From Candidatus Saganbacteria bacterium (GTDB taxonomy: Bacteria > Margulisbacteria > WOR-1 > XYC2-FULL-46-14 > WPAF01), in NCBI GenBank assembly GCA_009772965.1, contig WPAF01000005.1:1-57708 (forward strand): a DNA stretch of 57,708 nucleotides, in the 5' to 3' direction. This document shows positions 51,922 through 57,708 of the stretch, piece after piece. The notes below the pieces were generated by a model. That model searched no databases, had not been told where the DNA came from, and was given only the letters and a program-made list of their open reading frames with translations. A program made the position numbers and the translations under genes. Position 1 is the stretch's first letter. Each line of letters starts with the position of its first letter.

Positions 51922-53159
51922 AACTGGAAATTTCCGGGGTGGATGAAAAAGGCAGGGGCGTGGGAGGGGATTTATTTACCCCCTTTGCCTATCCCGGCGA
52001 CACCATTGAAGCTGAGCTTGTAAACAAGAGAAAAAAAACCGGCCGGCTTATTTCAATAATTACACCCTCTAAACACAGGCAAGATGCTCCTTGCAAGCAT
52101 TTTGGCGAGTGTGGCGGGTGCTTTTGGCAGGGCTTAAAATGTGAAGCACAGCTAAAATTTAAAGAAGAAAAAATCAGGGATTTATTCGGCATTGTTAATC
52201 CAATCATTGCTTCTCCCAATCAATATTTTTACCGCAACAGGATGGATTTTGCTTTTGGCCCGGATTTTTCTATTGGATTAAAAAGCGGAAAAAGCAAAGT
52301 AATAAATGTAGAAAAGTGCCATTTGATGTCAGAAAAAAGTAATTTAATCATTGATCATCTTAGGCGATTTGTATCTTATAAAAAACTTGAATATCATTGG
52401 ACCGGCATCATGAGACATGTGGTTATTAGAGAAGGAAAAAACATTGATAACACTGTCATCAATGTTATAACTTCTGATAGGGGGAAATTTCCACTTGAAG
52501 AGTTATGGGAAAAACTTGGAACTATTATTGACGGCGCTTCATGGAGCATCAATACTTCCCCTGCCGACAGGTCTGTCGGAGATTTGCAAAAAACATTTGG
52601 CAACGATTATCTTTTAGAAACCCTTAACGGCTTGAAGTTTAAAATACCTTTGCAGTCATTTTTCCAAACAAATACGCATCAAGCGGAGAATTTATTGAAT
52701 ATCATAAAAACCCTGATTGAAGATGAAAATGAAATTCTTGATCTTTACTCCGGCACCGGCAGTATTGGGTTGTTTTTGGCGGATAAAAACAGGAAAGTTA
52801 TTGGGATTGAAGAAAATGAGGCGGCAGTTGAACTTTCAAAATCAAATGCCGAATTAAATGGGATATCCAATTATTCAGCTTACGCCGGAAAAGTTGAAGA
52901 TATGATTTATAAAAACATTTCAGGTTCTGAAACAATTATACTGGATCCCCCAAGGCCGGGAGTGAATAAAAAAGTTTTAAAAATAATAGGGGATAAAAAG
53001 CCCAAAAAAGTTGTTTATGTCTCATGCAACCCTTACACCCAGAAGCATGATGTTGAAATATTAAAAGAATTTGGCTACGAGATAAATTACTGCCAGCCGC
53101 TTGATATGTTTCCCCACACCCCGCACATCGAAAATGTTATATTGCTCCGGCTTCCCTAA
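51918..53159 (+). CDS. 23S rRNA (uracil-5-)-methyltransferase, RumA/RlmD-like
   Basis: 413 residues with GTG start overlapping the aroA stop by 4 nt. The TRAM-like domain (about 1-50) is followed by the 4Fe-4S motif C-x5-CGGC (CKHFGECGGC) and a later Cys. LDLYSGTGSIGLFLA is SAM motif I; DPPRPGV and the catalytic cysteine in VSCNPYT follow. It methylates U to m5U in rRNA or tRNA; which base cannot be told. Its 3' end overlaps the convergent GT2 gene by 23 nt. Confidence 0.87.
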   Translation: MKLEISGVDEKGRGVGGDLFTPFAYPGDTIEAELVNKRKKTGRLISIITPSKHRQDAPCKHFGECGGCFWQGLKCEAQLKFKEEKIRDLFGIVNPIIASPNQYFYRNRMDFAFGPDFSIGLKSGKSKVINVEKCHLMSEKSNLIIDHLRRFVSYKKLEYHWTGIMRHVVIREGKNIDNTVINVITSDRGKFPLEELWEKLGTIIDGASWSINTSPADRSVGDLQKTFGNDYLLETLNGLKFKIPLQSFFQTNTHQAENLLNIIKTLIEDENEILDLYSGTGSIGLFLADKNRKVIGIEENEAAVELSKSNAELNGISNYSAYAGKVEDMIYKNISGSETIILDPPRPGVNKKVLKIIGDKKPKKVVYVSCNPYTQKHDVEILKEFGYEINYCQPLDMFPHTPHIENVILLRLP

Positions 53160-53994
53160 GCCCCACGCGGTAATAATATTCTTCCAGTAAATACCCGAAA
53201 AACGGTGATTTTGCCGATTGATCGGCTATATATTTTAAAATATTGGGCGATTTGTTTATGTAATTAAATATGGCAATCGCGATCGGGTTTATCCCAAGAA
53301 ATAGTTTAATCTCCATATTGGGGTGTTTTTTTAAAAAATATGCAGCTGATTTTCCCATATCTACTTTACGCTTGAGCATATCCTCGTTTGTTACAGGATG
53401 ATCGTGGTAGTTAATAGCCATGGGGAGATAATAGAGGGGGACATTATATTTAAAAAGCCGGTAGCCAAGCTCAATATCCTCCCAGCCATATCCCTTAAAT
53501 CCCTCATCAAATTTGCCAACTGAAACCAAGGTATCTTTTTTAATGGAAAGGTTGCCGGATAAAAAGTAACTAAATTTTAATTTTTGGGAACACTTAATTT
53601 TTTCTTTTATATAAGGCTTATTGTCGGGATTAATTGTTAATCCTTCAAAGGCAGAATTTTGGGATTTGGCATGGGCTTTCTGATGCTCCATCAAAAGGTT
53701 TAAATCAGCTTTCATATCAGCATCAGTTAAAAATATTATTTCTCCCTGCGCCTGATCAATCCCTTGGTTTCTGGCAAAAGTTTTCCCTTTATTTTCAGCC
53801 ACTATATATCTGAATTCGCAGGATGGTTTTGGCAAACTGCCAATCATTTGACCAGTACCGTCAGTTGAAGAGCTGTCAACGACTATTATTTCGTAAGATG
53901 CCGGGGATAATGTCTGCTTAAAAAGGGAAAGCAGTGTGTTCTTTAGCTTGTCTTTTTGGTTAAAGGTTCCTATTACAACTGAAATTTTATTCAT
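53137..53994 (-). CDS. family 2 glycosyltransferase
   Basis: 285 residues. GT-A N-terminus (ISVVIGTFNQKDKLKNTLLS), DSSSTDGT, metal-binding TDADMKAD (about 91-98) and the C-terminal glyco-transf-7C-like GYGWEDIELGYRLFKY. It probably adds one sugar to a surface polysaccharide. Last gene of the minus-strand sugar cluster; it overlaps the preceding GT2 gene by 8 nt. Confidence 0.85.
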   Translation of the reverse strand: MNKISVVIGTFNQKDKLKNTLLSLFKQTLSPASYEIIVVDSSSTDGTGQMIGSLPKPSCEFRYIVAENKGKTFARNQGIDQAQGEIIFLTDADMKADLNLLMEHQKAHAKSQNSAFEGLTINPDNKPYIKEKIKCSQKLKFSYFLSGNLSIKKDTLVSVGKFDEGFKGYGWEDIELGYRLFKYNVPLYYLPMAINYHDHPVTNEDMLKRKVDMGKSAAYFLKKHPNMEIKLFLGINPIAIAIFNYINKSPNILKYIADQSAKSPFFGYLLEEYYYRVGLREAGAI

Positions 53995-54652
53995 AGAATC
54001 TATATTTTACTAGTGCCCAGACGGCGGAAAAGCCGTCTTTCCAGCTTATTTTTTTGCCTTCTCCTGCCTGCCTGCCTTTATAAAAAATAGGCACTTCAAT
54101 AATTTTATGCCCGCGCTTTAAAATTTTTGCGGTTATTTCGGGCTCAAAGTCAAACCGGTTGGCGCGCAAGGGGATTTGTTTGATAATATTTGTTGGAATC
54201 AGCTTATAGCATGTTTCCATATCTGTTAAAGGGGCGCGGTATAAAATTACGCAAAGCCAGGTTAAAAACTTATTTCCAAAATAATGCGTAATTGACGGGA
54301 AATAATTGTTTTCCAAAAATCTTGATCCATAAACAACCTGATTATTTTTGGCGTATTGCAAAAGTTTAATATAATCATTTGGATCATACTCTAGGTCGGC
54401 GTCTTGGATTATTAAATAATCGCCATTAGCCTGCCGAATACCTTCTCTTATGGCTGCGCCTTTTCCTTGGTTTGATTTTTGCAGGATTACTTTTACATCT
54501 TTAATATTTGGAAGCAATTCTCTTGTGCCGTCTGTTGAAAAGTCATCAACAATAATTATTTCCTTTTCAAGGCTTACAGCGTGCACTCTTTTGATAATCT
54601 CTTGGAGGGTGTTTATTTCATTAAATACCGGAATAATAACAGACAATTTCAT
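53987..54652 (-). CDS. DPM1-like family 2 glycosyltransferase (polyprenyl-phosphate sugar synthase)
   Basis: 221 residues, no membrane segment. LSVIIPVFNEINTLQEII, VDDFSTDGTREL, GKGAAIREGI and QDADLEYDP are the dolichol/polyprenyl-phosphate mannose synthase pattern. It probably makes a polyprenyl-phosphate-linked sugar, the donor type used by the ArnT/PMT-like enzyme encoded just upstream (21-nt gap). Confidence 0.85.
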   Translation of the reverse strand: MKLSVIIPVFNEINTLQEIIKRVHAVSLEKEIIIVDDFSTDGTRELLPNIKDVKVILQKSNQGKGAAIREGIRQANGDYLIIQDADLEYDPNDYIKLLQYAKNNQVVYGSRFLENNYFPSITHYFGNKFLTWLCVILYRAPLTDMETCYKLIPTNIIKQIPLRANRFDFEPEITAKILKRGHKIIEVPIFYKGRQAGEGKKISWKDGFSAVWALVKYRFYE

Positions 54653-54673
54653 GCTTGTAGAATATCATAAATA

Positions 54674-56227
54674 TTATTTTGGCGCCAGTTTAAGCCAGGA
54701 GAAAAGAAAATATCCATTTGATGCCTCCATGATCTTTAGATTTTTAAAGGAATTATCTTGTGTGATGATAAAACATTTCTTGCCGGATGACAGCGCTTTA
54801 TTTATTTCGCTTTTATCTCTTGTAAATAATGGGGGTTTATTTAAATAGAAATGTTCCTGGCGGGGTTCGTCTCCTCCGTATTTAATGATAATGTCATTTG
54901 GCTTTGCCAAAACATTTAATTTTAAACAGAATGATTTGATAGGCAAGGCTTGGTTTAAAAAGAGCGATCCCGCGGAAATAAATACTATGTAAGATGCGGC
55001 AGAAAAAGCGGCAAAGATTCTAATAGCCAGGTTGACCTGGTTTTTAAACAATAAAGCTGTACCGGAAACAAGTCCAACTGTAAATATTGTAATGAAGGGG
55101 AGGATTATTGGCCTAAAACCAGCCTGTTCCCGCGGGAATTTTATTATTAGGAAAATAGTCCCAATAACCAACAGGGGGGCAACAAGTACTGCATTAAACC
55201 ATGCGGATGAGCGCATGTAGCGCTTATCTCCCTCATAAATAAGAGCTGAAGCTAAAATTGCAAGAGGCGGAAACGCGGGCAAAATATAGCGCCCGAGCTT
55301 ATAATTTAATGAAAAAGCGAATATTAAAAATGCCACAGCCGCCCAGATTAAAAGAAAATAATTGCCTTTTTTTTTAATTGAATTGGCAATTGATGGATAA
55401 ACAAATCCGGACCAAGGGGCAAAAAGAATAAATATTTGCAGAAAGTAAGAATAAAAATCATATTGGGGGACCGCGGACTTCAGTTCTCCTATTACATCTG
55501 TAGGATGCAAAAACCGAAAGGTGTTTCTTAAAAAGAATATGTCTAAAAACTTTTGCCCAAGTATTTTATATTCAATGGCAAACCAGGGGATAGAAACGGC
55601 AAAAAATAATATTGCCGCTAAAAAAACATGGAGATTAATTAACGCTGAGAACTTTTTGTTAACTATCAGATAAATTGTAAATGCGGCGGCGGGAATGAAG
55701 ACCCCGATAGGTCCCTTGGTCAAAAGAGCCAAGGCGCAAAATAGCGCTGCCGGATAATAAAACAAGTTCGATTTTTCGGTTTTATACAGAAAGTAAAGCG
55801 CGCCGGTTATAAAAAAAGTTAAAGGGATGTCCAGCATGGGCGTTCTAGCAATATAGAAGAATTGGGCGGAAGTCGCAAGTATTATTCCTGCCCACAAGCC
55901 GACTTGTTTGTTATATGAATCTTTTCCTAATAAATATGTGAAAACAACACATCCAAAAGCTAAAAAAGAATGGAAGAAAGATAAAGCAAACTCATTTATG
56001 CCGAATAATTTAAAAGAAGCGGCCGTGATCCACATAAATAGGGGAGGCTTATCAATAATATCTTTGGGGTTAATAAAGTTTAGCGTGAGCCAGTTGCCGC
56101 TTTTAACGATGTTTTTGGCAATAGTCGCGTAAAATGCGGTGTCGCCGTCAAGTATGGGAATTAAACCGATTTTTAGGAAAAACAATAGAAAGGATAACGC
56201 CGCAAGGATAAAAATATCTTTTTTCAT
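54674..56227 (-). CDS. ArnT/PMT-family membrane glycosyltransferase
   Basis: 517 residues with about 11-12 membrane spans. The first periplasmic loop carries DGDTAFYATIAKNI (acidic catalytic residues) and KPPLFMW, the signature of GT39/GT83 enzymes. It transfers a sugar from a polyprenyl carrier to lipid A-like or other exported acceptors on the periplasmic side. Overlaps the GT9 gene by 4 nt. Confidence 0.85.
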   Translation of the reverse strand: MKKDIFILAALSFLLFFLKIGLIPILDGDTAFYATIAKNIVKSGNWLTLNFINPKDIIDKPPLFMWITAASFKLFGINEFALSFFHSFLAFGCVVFTYLLGKDSYNKQVGLWAGIILATSAQFFYIARTPMLDIPLTFFITGALYFLYKTEKSNLFYYPAALFCALALLTKGPIGVFIPAAAFTIYLIVNKKFSALINLHVFLAAILFFAVSIPWFAIEYKILGQKFLDIFFLRNTFRFLHPTDVIGELKSAVPQYDFYSYFLQIFILFAPWSGFVYPSIANSIKKKGNYFLLIWAAVAFLIFAFSLNYKLGRYILPAFPPLAILASALIYEGDKRYMRSSAWFNAVLVAPLLVIGTIFLIIKFPREQAGFRPIILPFITIFTVGLVSGTALLFKNQVNLAIRIFAAFSAASYIVFISAGSLFLNQALPIKSFCLKLNVLAKPNDIIIKYGGDEPRQEHFYLNKPPLFTRDKSEINKALSSGKKCFIITQDNSFKNLKIMEASNGYFLFSWLKLAPK

Positions 56228-57558
56228 TTTTTAAAATTTTCCATATAAAACGGGATGAGATCATTTATAGCCCTGTTTTTAAATTGTTTTTCATGGATAA
56301 TCAGCGGGGGGATAGCCAATTTAGGCGTAGCTAGAAGAGCGGCCAGCTTGATTATTAAGATTGGCAAAAATCCGCCTCCCACCCAATGGATAATGTTTAT
56401 ATCTTCCCTCACGAACGTCTTATATAAATCAAAAATTGATTGCGGCAGGCTTAATTTTGTTGCGTGAAATCCGTTAATGCATAATTCCCTGACAATTTCT
56501 TCTTTATTTGATGTTATATTCGCGGATTTTTTAAACCAATATGGTTTTGGGCTTTCTGAAAAGCCAGAGCATAATTCAATGGCCGCTTTTATCACATCTT
56601 CAGGCATAATGCTTTTGTAGCAGTCGTCAAAAATGCATTTGGCGGGGGCGCAACGATGGATGCAGTTTTCAGGTTTCCTTACAATTATATGCTTTGTTTC
56701 CCATGGTCCCCATTCGGATGCCTTAAAAAATTTGGTTGGAAAAATAGCGACGGTAGGGATATTTAATGCCGCGGCCGCATGAAGAATCCCTGTATCAATG
56801 CTGACGAATAAAGAACACTCCGAAATTATTTTAATTAGGTCGGCAAGCGATGTTTTTCCGCAAAAATCAATAACATCCGGGCATAAAGCTTTAATCTTTT
56901 TGGCGGCAGGAATTTCATTTTGAGAGCCGGTGACCACCAGTTTATTATGCTTTAATAAATATTCCGCGACTTTGGCGAATTTTTCAGCCGGCCAGGCTTT
57001 GTTTGATTTGCTTTTGCCTGTTCCAAGATGGATTATTCCATAGGGCTTTTTAATATTAAAGCTGCCATCGTTGTCAGGAATTACTTTTAATGGGATTGGA
57101 TCTTTCGGGAGGCCAATACCTAACGGCTTTAATAATAAAATGTTGTGTTCAACTTCGTGAAGGGTTAAATCATGCCAGCGGCAATTGCTTGTTAGATTAT
57201 AAAACGGCCTTAATAAAGGTTTTGATATGTCGCCGACCCTGGTTTTTATTCCCGCAAATAGGGCCAGTAGGGCATATGGCAATTCATTATAGAAATGGAT
57301 CGAGCAGTCAAAATTATGGCTTTTGATAAATTTAACATATTCCCAAAACGATTTTTTCTTGCAATCGACAAACCAATCTTCAATTACTTGGTCAATATCC
57401 GGATTATTTAAAAAAACATCTTTTGTGTAAGAGCGGCATAGGACAGTAATTTTGGCTTCTGGAAACCTTTTCTTTAATAATGTGATCGCAGGAGTTATTA
57501 GAATACAATCTCCAATCATATCGGGGCGGATAACTAAGATATTCTTGTAAATATTCAT
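56224..57558 (-). CDS. GT9 (heptosyltransferase-like) with extra C-terminal domain
   Basis: 444 residues. The GT9 fold covers about 1-335: ILVIRPDMIGDCILITPAITLLKKRFP at the start, IIHLGTGKSKSNKAWPAEKFAKVA, and SIDTGILHAAAALNIPTVAIF near the donor site. About 110 further residues (from GFSESPKPYWF) end the protein and are not part of a normal GT9 (about 340 residues). GT9 enzymes build LPS core or related surface sugars, in line with a diderm envelope. It heads the four-gene sugar operon. Confidence 0.87.
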   Translation of the reverse strand: MNIYKNILVIRPDMIGDCILITPAITLLKKRFPEAKITVLCRSYTKDVFLNNPDIDQVIEDWFVDCKKKSFWEYVKFIKSHNFDCSIHFYNELPYALLALFAGIKTRVGDISKPLLRPFYNLTSNCRWHDLTLHEVEHNILLLKPLGIGLPKDPIPLKVIPDNDGSFNIKKPYGIIHLGTGKSKSNKAWPAEKFAKVAEYLLKHNKLVVTGSQNEIPAAKKIKALCPDVIDFCGKTSLADLIKIISECSLFVSIDTGILHAAAALNIPTVAIFPTKFFKASEWGPWETKHIIVRKPENCIHRCAPAKCIFDDCYKSIMPEDVIKAAIELCSGFSESPKPYWFKKSANITSNKEEIVRELCINGFHATKLSLPQSIFDLYKTFVREDINIIHWVGGGFLPILIIKLAALLATPKLAIPPLIIHEKQFKNRAINDLIPFYMENFKK

Positions 57559-57570
57559 GTGTCTTTCTTT

Positions 57571-57599
57571 ATTTTATCAGAAAACACAGCCGAAGTCAG
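57571..57599 (-). promoter_or_regulatory. possible promoter of the glycosyltransferase operon
   Basis: Minus strand: CTGACT (57594-57599), 17 nt, TAAAAT (57571-57576), 12 nt before ATG, so a leader of only about 5 nt. Confidence 0.45.
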
Positions 57600-57619
57600 C
57601 ACGTAACGCCCTGTCAAGC

Positions 57620-57676
57620 CATCTAAAAACCTAACTTTAGGGTGATTCGTTGAGACATCTAAGAATCTAACCCTAG
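57620..57676. repeat. two imperfect 21-bp direct repeats at the window edge
   Basis: CATCTAAAAACCTAACTTTAG (first copy, 57620-57640) recurs with five mismatches at 57656-57676, a 36-nt period. No ORF is seen from 57559 to the end. The repeat continues no further in the window, so its nature is open. Confidence 0.45.
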
Positions 57677-57708
57677 CGAGTTACACATATTGACCTCTAC
57701 TCCAAGCA

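Noticed and set aside
54061-54080. Third copy of the CCTGCC palindromic element
   Set aside because: It is only a CCTG-type run inside the GT2 coding frame without the palindromic arms.
57620-57676. Possible CRISPR start
   Set aside because: Only two units with several mismatches and a 15-nt gap, too short for a spacer; no cas genes in the window.

Overview
The window looks like a low-to-moderate-GC diderm bacterium with an outer membrane tethered by SLH domains. The evidence is an OmpM-type porin with one N-terminal SLH domain (27246-28571), a PorV-like barrel fused to three C-terminal SLH domains (12374-14188), a second PorV-like protein (32182-33393) and a heptosyltransferase-type GT9. 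SLH-tethered outer membranes are typical of Terrabacteria diderms. Together with the DUF39/NIL-ferredoxin homocysteine genes and the PNPFNP-tailed surface proteins, I would guess a candidate phylum such as Margulisbacteria/Saganbacteria (WOR-1). That placement is inference; no rRNA is present to test it.

Layout. (1) 1-14958, plus strand: a secreted GH8 glycosidase-like protein, then a surface locus of two very large secreted proteins (beta-propeller, IPT/TIG, BACON-like and carbohydrate-binding-like modules; the second ends in a PNPFNP/FlgD-like tail), a PorV-SLH fusion and a LysM-like small protein. (2) 15000-19928: a lone AAA/DUF4143 ATPase and two unrecognised proteins, one with a beta-barrel-like core. 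(3) 20001-21458: smpB, two unknown small ORFs and tmRNA (ssrA). (4) 21459-27206, minus: cysK, DUF39 and NIL-ferredoxin (sulfur into cysteine and homocysteine), then thiE-S-G-H-F (thiamine thiazole branch and ThiE). (5) 27246-34042: envelope genes (SLH porin, MGDG-synthase-like GT28, sugar epimerase, TPR-MBL protein, PorV-like protein, Yip1-family membrane protein). (6) 34131-42076, minus: hisG and tig-clpP-lon-ileS. (7) 42109-42844: eight tRNAs. (8) 42909-45006: a MvaI/BcnI-type restriction-modification system plus a possible HEPN protein. (9) 45101-49605, minus: efp-accB-recJ-purD-rdgB. (10) 49802-53159, plus: tyrA-aroA-rumA. (11) 53137-57558, minus: four glycosyltransferases.

Regulation. 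Many transcription-unit heads have a good -10 box only 6-8 nt before the start codon, which predicts leaderless mRNAs (AAA ATPase, smpB, PorV-like, Yip1, hisG, tig, efp, tyrA and possibly the methylase). Internal genes are coupled by overlaps. Two secreted-protein units (94 and 16237) instead share a sigma-28/sigma-D-like promoter. Other notable points are an aroA with no canonical start codon, an EF-P without the PGKG tip, and a 30-codon tmRNA tag. No stretch over 300 nt lacks a gene. No insertion sequence, prophage, rRNA or convincing CRISPR was seen.
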